Shown here: positions 20,973 to 32,221 of the stretch, piece after piece
Numbering within the stretch: position 1 is the stretch's first letter
How the letters are laid out: each line of letters begins with the position of its first letter
DNA from: Symbiodinium natans
Lineage: Eukaryota > Sar > Dinophyceae > Suessiales > Symbiodiniaceae
Assembly: GCA_905221605.1 (NCBI GenBank)
Contig: CAJNDS010000629.1
Coordinates: 1 to 62,500 of the forward strand
Direction of reading: 5' to 3'
DNA: 62,500 nucleotides
Notes under the pieces: model-generated
What the model saw: the letters and a program-made list of their open reading frames with translations, nothing else
What the model was told of the DNA's origin: nothing
Database searches by the model: none
Made by a program: the position numbers and the translations under genes

Positions 20973-21118
20973 CAAGTAAACCCCAAACCCCAAACCCTAA
21001 CCCTAAACCCCAAACCCGAAACCCTAAACCCTAAACCCTAAATCCTAAACCCTAAACCCTAAACCCTAAACCCTAAACCCTAAACCCTAAACCCTAAACC
21101 CTAAACCCTAAACCCTAC
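20973..21118. repeat. CCCCAAA then CCCTAAA tract
   Basis: Variant units (CCCCAAA, CCCGAAA, CCCTAAT) at the left pass into perfect CCCTAAA. Left arm of a small open island at 21120-21200 (minus strand includes YLSTEAAMMKAGRG), which was not called separately. Confidence 0.93.
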
Positions 21119-21407
21119 CTGAAACCTCTGATGAGGCCCCTCCCCGCCTTCATCATGGCAGCCTCGGTGCTCAGATATCGAATGGAGGGAGAGGAGGTAG
21201 GGCTTAGGGTTTAGGGTTTAGGGTTTAGGGTTTAGGGTTTAGGGTTTAGGGTTTAGGGTTTAGGGTTTAGGGTTTAGGGTTTAGGGCTAGGGTTTAGGGT
21301 TTAGGGCTTCAAATGGCTTCAAGGGTTTAGGGCTTCAAGGTTTTCGGGTTCAGGGCTTCAAGAGCTGCAGGAGTAAGGAGTAAGGACTGGACCCCTCAAC
21401 CCTAAAC

Positions 21408-21556
21408 CTTAAACCCTAAACGCCAAACCCTAAACCCTAAACCCTAACCCCTAACCCCTAACCCCTAAACCCTAAACCCTAAACCCTAAACCCTAAACCC
21501 TAAACCCTAAACCCTAAACCCTAAACCCTAAACCCCCCCCCCCCCCCCCCCCCCCC
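21408..21556. repeat. CCCTAAA tract followed by poly-C
   Basis: About 17 units with three CCCCTAA shifts, then about 24 C residues. Compare the tract plus poly-G at 17452-17648. Confidence 0.95.
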
Positions 21557-22249
21557 ACCCTCTGCGGGAACGTATGTTGGCACAGCTCCTTGGTCTTCGC
21601 GGATGAGTTTAGGGCTTTGGGCTTTGGGGGGTTTGGGGCTTAAGGCTTTCACCTGCCCCCACACTCTTGGGGTTGTTACACGTTCCCTTAGTCTGGATTG
21701 GTCTGCTCGCGCGACCCGCTCCGCGTTCAAAGAGACATGTGCTTTAGATTGTAGGGCACCCGGAAAATTGTTTAGGGTTTAGGGTTGAGTGTTTAGGTTT
21801 TGGGGTTTCGGGGTTGTAAATCCTCGGCTTCCGACTTGTGCCGGCCTGCACCACCCAAGTACCCCGAAATGACGGCCCCCAAAGTTACCTTGATGACGTT
21901 ATCCAGGGCATCTTGAAGGGTACTTGGGGGGGGGGGGGGGGCCCTCTTTATAGGGTTTAGGGTTTAAGCCTATACATTACAATTTGCTTCAGAACCCCCC
22001 AAATAGTAAAAGAATATAATAATCCCTATCTTGCCCTTATGAGGAAGAAGGAGTAGAGAGAGATTCTTAAAATAGGGAGCCGAGCAGCCAGGATAGTCAA
22101 CTCCTGCCCGCTTCCCGGAACCATCGCAGCCGTGTAGCAGACCTGTGTTTTCAAGGGCTGTCGAGGGTTTAGGGTTTAGGGTTTAGGGTTTAGGGTTTAG
22201 GGTTTAGGGTTTAGGGTCCAAGGTTTAGGGTTTAGGGTTTAGAGTTTAG

Positions 22250-22985
22250 GGCTATTTTTGGTTTCAGCCAAGGGAGATGAAAGCAGTATCCAAGACCAGG
22301 AGGTGTTAGACAGAAAAGGTGCCTACTACAGAAGCATTCTTCAACGAAAAGCTGAACCAGGCGGGTTGCTCGTGTTCTTCGTCCACTGCGCATACTGTGA
22401 TGCCATCCAATTCGCAATGTCACGACGTCCACGGCACGCATCTGCAAAACGCTACAGGCACTCGCAGTTCTCGCGGCTGATTGCACTGGGGTGACAAGAG
22501 GACATGGGAAGAGGATTCAAACTTCGACTTTGCAAAACCGGGATTCAAACTTCGACAGTGCAAAACCGGTAGCATTCAGTAGAGCTTGTCGCTTCGCATT
22601 TTGCTCGGAAGTCTTGTCGCCGGCCGGTGCTTCACAAGTCGACAAGAGAGCAGTGTGGTGGCCACGAACCCCCCCCCCCCCCCCCCCTCCCGCCCCACGC
22701 CCGCCTGTCTTCAAGCCAACCTTCACTATTTAACAGAAAATCTGCGAGGCAGTGGTTCCTGCCTTGCATGGCCCGACATGGAACACCAACCGGAACACCA
22801 ACCCAGGGCCCTCGGGCCCTCGCATGCTGCATTCAGTTCACGAGAGGTCTCCCGTTCTTCGCGCCTAGAATGGACGAAGTTTGGTGGAGCTAAGGCCTTC
22901 GTAGCCAGGGATGCTTGGAGACATGGAAACGAGTTGCCAGAAAGATCTCCACTCCACATTTTAGGGGACCACATGAACCCTAAAC
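22250..22985. other. 735-bp unique region, coding status unclear
   Basis: It is flanked by TTTAGGG on the left and CCCTAAA on the right, the reverse of the exon cassettes. Forward frame 22258-22494 (for example DQEVLDRKGAYYRSILQRK) looks the most protein-like, but other frames are also open. A 28-bp tandem duplication (CAAACTTCGAC..GCAAAACCGG) lies at 22517-22570, a poly-C run at 22670-22687, and short GGAACACCAACC and GGGCCCTC duplications at 22780-22815. No family recognised. Confidence 0.35.
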
Positions 22986-23457
22986 CCTAAACCCTAAACC
23001 CCAAACCCTAAACCCGAAACCTAAACCCTAAACCCTGGTTCATAAAGACATGACCCCAACTTTAGGGTTCGTGGAGGTCTCCAAGACACCCCTCCATGCT
23101 TAGGGCGAAGACTCTAAGTTGCAAGTAACTCGGGGTGTGCAGACGCAACGCAGCACTCGTAGCACCGGCAGCTGAAGTGGGGGGCTTAGGGTTTAGGGTT
23201 TAGGGTTTAGGGTTTAGGGTTTAGGGTTTAGGGTTCAGGTAGGGTTTACGGTTTAGGGTTTCAGGTTTGGGTTTAGAGGGTAGGGGGGGGGGGGGGCTTC
23301 AAATCCTGAAACCTGAGACGGAGGCTCTTTAAACCTAGAGTTTAGGATTTAGGGTGTAGGGTTTAATTAGGGTTTAGGGTTTAGGGTTTAGGGTTTAGGG
23401 TTTAGGGTTTAGGGTTTAGGGCTTCGGGAGAAAATCGCAGCCAAGACTGGACCTCAC

Positions 23458-23521
23458 CTCATCGGGACGCAGGCGGCGTTGCTCTACGCGGTCTAGCCAG
23501 TACCTGTGCTGCTCAGGCTCA
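23458..23521 (-). CDS. PPR-like micro-exon 5, both splice sites visible
   Basis: A 64-nt exon in the minus sense. The acceptor is ACCTTTCTCCCTTGGACAG (pyrimidine-rich, CAG). The donor is GATGAG then GTGAGG. The peptide is EPEQHRYWLDRVEQRRLRPD plus E, the second helix and turn of a PPR repeat ending in PDE. With both sites in standard form this is the best evidence that the islands are true exons. Here both flanks are TTTAGGG on the plus strand, so it is an exception to the inverted pattern. Confidence 0.62.
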
Positions 23522-23623
23522 CTGTCCAAGGGAGAAAGGTTATCACCTTTGTTTAGGGTTTAGGGTTGAGGGTTGAGGGTTTAGGGTTTAGGGTTTAGGG
23601 TTTAGGGTTGAGGGTTTAGGGAT

Positions 23624-23721
23624 GGGATGTTCCCCCCATAGACTAACAGTCCATAATGGGGATGATAAGTGGAGGTATTGTGGTCCATCTTAAGGACTGT
23701 TACTATAAGGGGGTACATCCC
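23624..23721. repeat. Family C inverted-repeat element, copy 1
   Basis: Terminal arms GGGATGTTCCCCCC and GGGGGTACATCCC, sub-arms CTAACAGTCC and GGACTGTTACTATA. Complete and without a telomeric insert. Confidence 0.85.
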
Positions 23722-23860
23722 AAGGTTCAGGTTTTGCAGCACCTCTGGCATGAAGTCAAGCCACCCGCCGTTCTCATTTAGGGCTCAGAAAAACTTCACC
23801 CTTCAAATTTGGCTTGGTGGATAGTACCCCCCCAAAATAAAGTCAGAACAAACAAGCCCT

Positions 23861-24010
23861 ACCTGGGACCCTATTTACCTACAGTCTTAAGGGTTTTACC
23901 TACTAAATAGGGGGTACTTGCTACTAAAACTGTCCCTAACTCTAAACCCTAAACCCTAGACCCTAAACCCTAAACCCTTATACTCAACTGTAGGTAAATC
24001 GGGTCAAGGT
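23861..24010. repeat. Family B element split by a telomere-like insert
   Basis: The left arm ACCTGGGACCCTATTTACCT runs through to AAAACTGT. The element is then interrupted at 23934-23985 by about six CCCTAAA-type units, and resumes AACTGTAGGTAAATCGGGTC. AACTGT occurs on both sides of the insert (23928-23933 and 23986-23991) but only once in uninterrupted copies. Confidence 0.85.
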
Positions 24011-24225
24011 AAACCTCGACCCTGAACCCTGAACAGCCATCCCAAGTTGTGAATGGGGAAGGTTTAGGGTCTAGGGTCTACGGTTCAGGGTTTAGGGTTC
24101 ATCCTTCCTCCAAGGGGATAGAAGACACAGGGAACTCACTACACTACAATGGCCCGTAGGTGAACCAAGCACCCTAAACCCTAAACCCTAAACCCTCAAC
24201 CCTCAACCCTCAACTCTCAACCCTG

Positions 24226-24402
24226 GCCGCCCCCCCCCCCCCCCTCCCTCGATGTAATTGGAGTTGGGAGTCTTGTGAGCTGCGTGGCGTCCTAAACCCT
24301 AAGCCCTAAACCCGAAAGCCCTGATAAGCGCAAAATCCCCCTCTGCGCCACACAGCTCACAAGGCTCCCAACTCCAATTACATCGAGGGAAGCGGGGGGG
24401 GA
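24226..24402. repeat. Long fold-back of unique sequence
   Basis: Arms of about 58-64 bp (24226-24289 and 24345-24402) are inverted copies with about two mismatches outside the C/G run. The core is CGATGTAATTGGAGTTGGGA. A 55-nt spacer holds CCCTAAGCCCTAAACCCGAA. A homopolymer C run on one side faces a G run on the other. Confidence 0.9.
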
Positions 24403-24843
24403 GGGTTTAGGGTTTAGGGCTTAGGATTTGGGGTTTAGGGTTTAGGGTTTGGGGTTTAGGGTTTAGGGTTTAGGTTTTAGGGTTAAGTGTGTATCCCTAA
24501 AAAGTGTAAGGATCAGGACTTCGGTTATTAGCTTGGGGTCGTTTGGCTTGTAGTGCGTAGGACAGAACTCTAAACATAACCCCAAAAGCCTAATGCACCC
24601 CTAAACCCTAGACCCCCCAAACCCGAATAACGCCCCAAACCCTAGACCCCCCAAACCATGATGAACCCCTAAACCCTAGACCCCCCAAAACCCTAAACCC
24701 TAAAACCTTAAACCCCTGAACCCAAAAAACCCCTGAACCCTCGACCCGAACACACTCTCGCGCCTGGCTGAGGAAGCATCCCCCTCTCTGGCAAAGGCCC
24801 GGATAACACTCCTCAGCGGTCATCGGACTCTGCCTTGGACCCC

Positions 24844-24988
24844 TACTTGGAGGTTCAGGGTACTTCGTAACCCAATGATGAGAGTAGATATGACCCACTT
24901 CTAAGCCCCTTCAGTGCCCTATATATGTTACAAGTACAGTTCTGAGTACAGTTATTATTGGTTCATAAGTACTATTAACCTCCAAGTA
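24844..24988. repeat. Family D inverted-repeat element, copy 1
   Basis: Arms TACTTGGAGGTTCAGGGTAC and AGTACTATTAACCTCCAAGTA, centre ACCCACTTCTAAGCCCC. Other copies are near 28329, 40430, 44393, 58826 and 60734. Confidence 0.8.
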
Positions 24989-25027
24989 AGGTTGCACTTG
25001 TAAAGATCCTCTAAAGGAATACTTAGT

Positions 25028-25114
25028 TGTCCAGTACCTCGGGGTTTTAAAGGTTAACCTTTGGGATTCTAAGGGGAATATATTAACCCCAAAAAGGTTA
25101 AAGGTTACCTACTC
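25028..25114. repeat. Family G inverted-repeat element, copy 1
   Basis: AAGGTTAACCTTTGGGATTC and ATTAACCCCAAAAAGGTTAA are shared with 41747-41836; a diverged relative is at 45172-45287. Confidence 0.75.
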
Positions 25115-25778
25115 TACTACTAAACCCTAAACCCTAAACCCTAAACCCTAAACCCTAAACCCTAAACCCTAAACCCTAAACCCTAAACCCTAAACCCTAA
25201 GCCCTAAGCCCTAAGCCCTAAGCCCTAAGCCCTTAAAAGCGCCATCCGAGGAGTGTATTAAGGGAACCTCTTCGGGGTACATCCTCAGGGCGTAATCGGG
25301 GAGGCGCAGTTCCAACGAATTCTCAGGTTTAGGTTTGAATAGGGTTCAGGCTTTAGGGTTTAGGTTTTAGGGTTTGGGGTTTAGGGTTTAGGGTTTAGGT
25401 TTTTAGGGTTCAGGATTAAGGTTTAGGGTTTAAGGTTTAGGGTTGAGTAGGGCTTGGGGCTTAGGGTTTTCAGGCGCTTGGGGCTCTTGAATTTAGGGTC
25501 TCCACCGTGTGCCTTCGTGAATCAAACAAACCGCACACGAGATCTTTGCCCTGATGAACCCGAAACCCGAAACCCTAAACCCCAAACTCTAAACCCTAAA
25601 CCATTACCCTAAACCCGAAACCCCAATCCCCTCCCCCTAATATTAACCCCCCCCCTCCCCCTAATATTAAATGCCCCTGTTTTCGTTGTATGAGAGAAAA
25701 TTTGAAAATGGGGAGGGGGGGGGGGTTAACATTAGGGGGTAGGGGGATTTAAAATTGGGGCAAGGGATTAACCTTCAA

Positions 25779-25863
25779 ATGTTCCCCCTTCTACTTACAG
25801 TGGGATTCAAATAGGGGGTACAAGAATGCTTATTAAGGACTCTTAGCATAATGGGGAACATCC
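25779..25863. repeat. Family C element, copy 2
   Basis: ATGTTCCCCCTTCTACTTAC at the left and AATGGGGAACATCCC at the right. Central AATAGGGGGTAC is shared with copy 3. Confidence 0.78.
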
Positions 25864-26033
25864 CAAACCCTAAACCCTGCACCAGAAGGTTTCGGGCCCC
25901 TTCGAAAGTAGAGGATCGTGTAAGCGCGAAGGTCCGGGCATTCCACCGTCGCCTCCTGGCAAAAGGGGACCCAACGCAGAGTGTTGGCTGGGTCTGTTTT
26001 TGGGCAGGGGAGCCCTAAGGGGTGTTTGGGGTT

Positions 26034-26184
26034 TGTGGGTTTAGGGGCTTAGGGGTTTAGGGGTTTAGGGGTTTAGGGGTTTAGGTGTTTAGGGGTTTAG
26101 GGGTTTAGGGGTTTAGGGGGTTTAGGGGTTTAGGGGTTTAGGGGTTTAGAGGTTTAGGGGCTTAGGGGCTTCGGGGTTTAGGAG
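26034..26184. repeat. Octameric TTTAGGGG array
   Basis: About 14 units of GGGGTTTA, one G longer than the usual heptamer, with scattered TGTTTAGG and CTTAGGGG. It shows that unit length as well as sequence has been homogenised locally. Confidence 0.9.
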
Positions 26185-26659
26185 TTTAGGGTTCAGGGTT
26201 TAAGGTTAAGGCTGTCCTAGCGGAGTTAGGGCTAGGGCTCAGGGTGTTGCAAGGTCAGGGTTTAGGGTGTATGGTCCATGCTGAAACCTGAACCCGAAAC
26301 CGCACCGGAAATGACGCACGAAAACCTGATGCAATGGCTGGCGCCATACTCCGGTGTAGTCATTTGAGGCTCTCGATTTTGGTCGGTGGGAACCCGAAAC
26401 CCTAAACCCTGAACCCTAAACCCTAAACCCTGTAATCTAGGGGTCTCAGAATGATTTCTACTAGTATTCTCTGATGGCCCCCTTATTTTTACAGTATAAG
26501 AACCCCACAAACACCTAGTCTGATTATTAAGGCCCCTGCATTCTAAGAAAAGCCTTAAGACCCTAAACCCTCAAGCCCCTAAAACCATTCAACCTCGGAG
26601 ATCTCTAACTCGAAAAACCCGAAAACCCTAAGGAACCTCAAAACCCTAACACCGTAAAA

Positions 26660-26835
26660 CCCTAAACCCTAAACCCTAAACCCTAACCCTGATAAACCTC
26701 AAAACCCTAGCACCATAAAACCCTAAACCCTAAACCCTAAACCCTAAACCCCAAACCCTAAATCCTAAACCCCAAATCCTAAACCCTAAACCCTAAACCC
26801 TAAACCCTAAACCCCTAAACCCTAAACCCCAAACC
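26660..26835. repeat. CCCTAAA tract with a duplicated 50-bp block
   Basis: The phrase CCTCAAAACCCTA(A/G)CACC with CATAAAACCC or CGTAAAACCC occurs twice (26636-26665 and 26697-26722) before a long CCCTAAA run. Confidence 0.88.
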
Positions 26836-26903
26836 CTCCCTACGGCCCAGTCCTCCTCTAGCTCACAAAGCCGCTGCGCCGCGGCGGAGGCCCCGGCGAC
26901 CTC
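26835..26903 (-). CDS. Exon-like island of the PPR series (partial)
   Basis: EVAGASAAAQRLCELEEDW on the minus strand is an Ala-rich helix followed by an acidic one, compatible with a PPR second helix. Acceptor-like ACCATGGCAGCAG lies upstream; GTAGGG at the other end is a possible donor. Left CCCTAAA, right TTTAGGG. Confidence 0.42.
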
Positions 26904-26937
26904 TGGAGACTGCTGCCATGGTCTTAAAGTCTTTAAA

Positions 26938-27100
26938 GGGGTTTGGGGTTTAGGGTTTAGGGTTTAGGGTTTAGGGCTTAGGGTTTAGGGTTTAGGGTTT
27001 AGGGTTGAGGGTTTAGGGTTTAGGGTTTAGGGCTTAGGGTTTAGGGTTTAGGGTTTAGGGTTTAGAGTTTGGGGTTTGGGGTTTGGGGTCTAGGGTTGGT
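26938..27100. repeat. TTTAGGG telomere-like tract
   Basis: About 22 units with TTTGGGG and CTTAGGG variants. Right arm of the 26.84-kb cassette. Confidence 0.94.
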
Positions 27101-27419
27101 TAAAGGGGGTTTAGGGGTTTGTAAGGGTTAGGGATTACGGGCTAGGGTTTGGGGTTAGGGTTTAGGGTTTAGGGTTTCCGGTTTTCCGGTTTCCGGGTTT
27201 CCGGGTCTCAGGATTTGGGTTTAAGGGCTAGGGAGTAAAGCTTTCCAGGTCTCGGGCTTTCCAGGGTTTAGGATCCGGTGTGGAGGGTCCGCATCAAGGC
27301 CCTTTCTCAGGCAGTTCGACCCTTTTGGTGTTATAAGGGAACCAAACCCCCCCCCCCCCCCAAAAAAAAAGGGCCTACTCTGCGTCCTAGGTAAAGGGGC
27401 CAGGTCGAGTGAGCCACGC

Positions 27420-28015
27420 GGCCCACATGGCCGGGACCGTAGGGAATTTATGTGTGCTTTCTGTGTGTTGCTCTTGGCAGCTATATCCTCAGCCATGCTC
27501 TCGGTCAGCACGGGCTCCTTGTCCCAGGACTTAGAGAAACTGTTCTTGCTGGCAGCATGGTGTCGGTACAGCTGCCAGTGGTGCAGAAGAGTGCCGTACA
27601 GCCATCACGGACACTCGGAGCGCCGCGGGAAGGTCTCTTTGCTTGGGCAAAGTGCGACTCGCACATGAACTCCTGGCGATGGCGCAAATCCCAAGGTAGC
27701 TCGCCTGCGTGAGCCATGCAGTGCAAGAGCGCATGGACTGCCAAGTACATGCAATTCCTACATGTCTCTGCAGGCAGGCAATGTGCTGCCCACTCGTTGC
27801 CCCAGCGATGTGGGTCCTCGCTTTTTTGGGAAAATGCCAACTAAGGATACTGAACTTTCAACCCTAGCAAATTTGAACTTTAGCTGTTTCTTAGGACATA
27901 TAGCAATATACTGCCCAGATTTTAAATAGCATTTCCGAGTGTCACTAAGCGACGCTGTCATCGCTTCTTATGACTTTTGGTTTCCCGAGATGCGAAACTG
28001 TCGTCGCTTTTGGGC
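27420..28015. other. Unique region with competing frames
   Basis: Minus frame 27505-27840 is open for 111 codons and Cys-rich (CRNCMYLAVHALLHCMAH, then ALFCTTGSC). Forward frame 27452-27712 is open for 86 codons (WAKCDSHMNSWRWRKSQG). Neither shows a known domain. The sequence is not repeat-like and carries no telomeric units, so it may be a decayed coding or retroelement segment. Confidence 0.35.
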
Positions 28016-28124
28016 GCCTAAACCCTAAACCCTAAACCCTAAACCCTAAACCCTAAACCCCAAACCCCAACCCCTGTCATAGCTCCCCTGGACTTCGGGG
28101 CTCCCCTGGTCTAGGGGTTCTACC

Positions 28125-28235
28125 TTGGACCCTTAAGGTTGTACCCTTGGGTTTTGGGGTCCTTGTTAAAGGATCCCCTAAGGGAATGTAAAGGCCATAG
28201 TAGGAGTATATTAAGGGGAACCTTTAGGGCTACAA
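28125..28235. repeat. Family I element, copy 1
   Basis: Shares AAAGGATCCCCTAAGGGAAT and AGTATATTAAGGGGAACCT with 41253-41333 and, more loosely, 54877-54965. Confidence 0.6.
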
Positions 28236-28328
28236 CCTTTCTCACTTCTTTGGGGTTTTTGCCGGCAGCATGGGAGGGAAGATCTTGTTGAGAAGCCGGT
28301 GGTGGTCCGCATACTGAGCTATTGTGAT

Positions 28329-28459
28329 ATTTGGAGTTTCAGGGTACTTATAACTCCAATTGCAACTGTACTTATAAGCCCCTGAGTCCCCTGAGTCCTC
28401 TAAGTAGGTTTTACGTAGACTTATAATTGGGGATATAAGTACCCATGAACCTCCAAGTA
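28329..28459. repeat. Family D element, copy 2
   Basis: TTTGGAGTTTCAGGGTACTT at the left and AAGTACCCATGAACCTCCAA at the right, with inner ACTGTACTTATAAGCCCC. Confidence 0.8.
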
Positions 28460-28555
28460 CTGAATTCTTGTGAACCCTAAACCCTAAAACCTAACCCCTA
28501 AAACCCTAAACCCCTAAAACCCTAAAACCCTAACACCCCAAAACCCTGAAGGCTT

Positions 28556-28645
28556 TCACACCATTTCCGGGCTCTTCTTGCCAGATGCCTTCGCGAGGAT
28601 GTCCACCGACAGCTGCGCCGAATTGCTTGCGGCACCTGCGCGGCT
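28556..28645 (-). CDS. Exon-like island of the minus-strand series (partial)
   Basis: 30 codons, AQLSVDILAKASGKKSPEM then GTGTGA, which can be read as stop or donor. Helical and coding-like, but the PPR match is weak. Both plus-strand flanks are CCCTAAA-type. Confidence 0.35.
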   Translation of the reverse strand, partial: SRAGAASNSAQLSVDILAKASGKKSPEMV

Positions 28646-28984
28646 GACGCCATAGACCCATTCACCCAAAAAAAACCCCAAACTCCCAAAAAACCTGAAC
28701 CCTAAACCATAAACCCTGAAACCCAAAAAACCCAAAAAATCCTAAACCCCAAGAAAAACCTAAACCCTAAACCCCTAAACCCTTTACCCCAAACCCTAAA
28801 CCCTTAGTCTTGGGATGGAGGGCTTCTGGGGTTTCGGGTAAGTGTAGGGCTTATCGGCGCCCTCGCCCAAACTGCACCCACCACACAATCCCTATACCAT
28901 ACACCCCTAGAGCCCAAACCCCTAAGCCCCTAAATCGGTTGAGGGTCCCCAAAAGCCCGCTGTAAAGCTTCATTCTACTCCTCA

Positions 28985-29660
28985 CTCCTTAGGATTGAGG
29001 GGAGCTCGCGCCAAAGAATACCATGCAACGGCTTCGGGGTACTCAGGGCTTAGTGAGCGTGCGCGAGGCGTAGATGGCGCAGCGAGGAAAGATCGCGCTG
29101 ATACACTTGCAGCGCCCACACACACATTGTTGAGTGGGCTCCAGGGCCACCCTGTTGCGAGGCGACGGGCCTTTCAAGCACCCGATCAACAAACCATGCG
29201 AAATAAATGGTTTAGGGTTTAGGGATTAGGGTTTAGAGATATGAATAAGGCCCGGACGCAAGACCGACAGTGCAAGCGTTGCTCGCGATGCTGCGCTCTC
29301 ACGGTCGGCTGGCACGTATCCTCCCAACAAGCAAGAAAAGCAAACCCTCACCCTGCCCAGGCAACACATCGCCTCGCTGGGTACAGCATCAGAGTGAGAT
29401 ATCTGAGGGCAACTGCCCGAAGCTCATCACGACGTAGGGATTTCACTTCCCCCCGATCGTCATACCCTCTCATGTTGTTTGCCAGCATAAGGAACGAGCG
29501 ATCTCTAAATGACCCCAGCAACACCCTAAAGCCTACAGAAGCTCCAGAACTATAAGCCCCACCTAACCTATGAACAACCCTGAGTAGTTCGCAGCTTCTT
29601 AGGCCCAGCATAGCCTTGCAACCAAAGTCAACTTCTCTTGTCTAAAGAGCCATACCTTCC
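28985..29660. other. Unique region, no gene supported
   Basis: Plus frames 28995-29222 and 29241-29555 and minus frame 29348-29611 are open without recognisable motifs. Only one telomeric patch (29210-29240) interrupts the region. GC content is moderate. Confidence 0.35.
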
Positions 29661-30363
29661 AGGCAGACCTCCAGTGAAGCACCCTAAACCCTAAACCCTA
29701 GACCCTAAACCCTAAACCCTAAACCCTCAACCCCAGTCAGCCCGTAAGCCCGAACTATCAACGTTTCAAAAACCCTTGTGAAGCCTCTAACGAAGCCACA
29801 AACCCGAAACCCGAAGCCCTTTAAGTTACAAACCCTTTCAAAACCTCAAGCTAACTACTAGTGTCCTTAATAAACAAGCATTTAAAATAAATAACCTATA
29901 TACACCCCCTGAAACCCTTAAACCCTAAACCCTTTAACCCTTAAAACCTTAATCCTTAAACCCTCAAACCCTTAAACACTAACCCTAGTCAGCCCCGAAA
30001 CCCGGCCTGTAAACCCTTTACAAACCCTTCTAAAGCCACTCAACAGCGCCTAAACCTTTTGAGTTACAAGTCAAGCTGCCAGCGTCACAAACCCTACGTA
30101 AGCCCAAACAAAACGCCTGACCCCTATGAACCCAAAACCGACCAAATCCTTAACCCAAACACCCTTTTTGAAGCAATAAGCCCTAAACCCCAAATCCTCA
30201 ACCCTAAACCCCAAGCCCTTGAAACCTAAATTCCCAACCCTAAACTCTAAAGCCTAAAGCCTCATAAAACCATAAACCCTAAACCCTTGAAACCCAAAAC
30301 CCCAAACCTCAAACCCCAAACCCCAAACCCCAAACCCTAAACCCTAAACCCTAAACCCTGAAC

Positions 30364-30447
30364 CCCATGGCCTCGGCCCAACCACGCCAAGGCCTCCGCA
30401 GCGTCGCCCCGCGCGGCGGCGCTCTTCGCCGCCATGGAGAAGTCGCC
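30364..30447 (-). CDS. PPR-like micro-exon 4 (partial)
   Basis: MAAKSAAARGDAAEALAWLG is a good PPR first helix, GD turn and second helix, and aligns with AAARRGDAAMAKAWVQAAE at 18.67 kb. Acceptor-like CCCTCTGAG precedes GCGACTTCTCC. The sense downstream edge reads CATGGGGTTCAGGGTTTAGG, a possible GTTCAG donor made by the start of the tract. Left CCCTAAA, right TTTAGGG. Confidence 0.6.
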
Positions 30448-31287
30448 TCAGAGGGCTTCGGGGGGGGTTTAGGGTTTAGGGTTTGGGGTTTAGGGTTTAG
30501 GGTTTAGGGCTTAGGGTTTAGGGTTTAGGGTTTAGGGCTTAGGGCTTGGGCTTGGGCTTAGCGCTTAGGGCTTAGGGCTTAGGGTTTAGGGTTTAGGGTT
30601 TAGGGTTTAGGGTTTAGGGTTTAGCCAGCCCCTGAATCTTCTAATTCTGAATGTTCCCATGGCCCGCAAAAGAAATCCGGCCGTTGAATCTCTTTCATCC
30701 GGCCCCTCGTATTAATTATTTGGGGCGCGGAGGATTGAGCTGCATCTGCCAGGGGGTGGGGGCAAACCGGTGAACGTAAACCCCAAACCCCAAACCCCGA
30801 ACAAACCCCAAACCCTAAACCCCAAAGCCTAAACCCTAAACCCCAAACCGTAACCACCCCCCCAAAACCTAAAACCTGAACCCCAAACCCTAAGCCCTAA
30901 ACCCCAAAGACTAACCCCCCCCCCCAAAAAAAAAAAAAAAACAGCCCCAAGGTCGTGGAGCCACGCAACTCGCGTCCGATGCCAAGCCCTCTCTGGCGAG
31001 GCGTGCTGCCCAAGCGGCCACGCGGCCTTGGCATAGGGTTTAGGTTTTTAGGCCTTCTCAGGGTTTAGGGTTAGGGTTTCGGGTTTCGGGTTTAGGGATT
31101 GGGTTTAGGAAGTCAGGAATCTAGGGTTTAGGTTTTAGGGATTTGGGGTTCAGGGCTTCAGGGGTGGAGGGGTTAAGAGTTCAGGGGTCAGGGTTGAGGC
31201 TTTAGGAGCTCGGGTGGAAAACATTAGAGCTACGGGATGAGGGTTTACAGTTTGTTGGGGCTCAGAAGTTTATGGTTTAGGTTTGAG

Positions 31288-31319
31288 GGGTATCTCTATC
31301 TCTCTCCCTCTCTCCCTCC

Positions 31320-31366
<47 letters not shown>
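31288..31366. repeat. CT microsatellite
   Basis: About 80 bp of (CT)n with a few CCCT and TAT interruptions. Similar, shorter runs lie at 37641-37659 and 40622-40667. Confidence 0.95.
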
Positions 31367-31367
<1 letters not shown>

Positions 31368-32221
31368 TGCTTGTTGCCCTCAGGATCCATGTACCTAAGT
31401 AGGGTACGCTTGGGCCTTGCAATCTTCTTTTCTGTCGTGGTTTTGGGCTCGCATGGACCCTTCAGAGAAAATGGGGTACTCCTTTTGGAGTCTAATTCGG
31501 CCCTTTTTGGGGATTGCCATGCTTGCAACCCTAAATCCTAAACCCTAAACCCTAAACCCTAAACCCTAAACCCTAAACCCTAAACCCTAAACCCTAAACC
31601 CTAAACCCTAAACCGATATGCATAGCTGGTCTTAGTGTTAGAGGCTCTAGCCCTTGGGCGGGTATAGTGTGCCGTCTTATAGGGGCTTTGAGAGCTTGAG
31701 CCCTTGAAAGCCTAAATAGCCCTAGATGGTGGCTGATCAAAATAGGCACAAGAAACCCTCTGAAAACTAAACCCTGAACCCTGAACCCTGAACCCTAAAC
31801 CCTAAACCCTAAACCCTAAACCCTAAAACCCTAAACCCTAAACCCTAAACCCTAAGCCCTTCGCAACCCTCATTCGGGCCTTAGGGCAGGCGAAGCCCTC
31901 CCTGGTGAGGCTAGCACCTTGAGGGTTGCCTTGGGGACCACATGAACCCCAAGATTGGGGTCATGTTACCCTATACTACTGGTATTCCTACGAATTTGAA
32001 CCATAAACCCTTTTGGGGTTCATTTTCGTCGCCAAGCTTGAGGGTTGAGGATTTCGGATTTAGGGTTTAGGGTTTAGGGTAGTTTGGTTGGTGGCTTTGC
32101 GTGGGCGAGCCTCTTCACCGTAAGCCCTTCAATCCCGAAAGCCCGAGAAGCCTAAACCCAGACCCCTACACCAAGTTGAAACCCTGCAGCACTAACCCTA
32201 AACCCTAAACGCTAAACCCTG

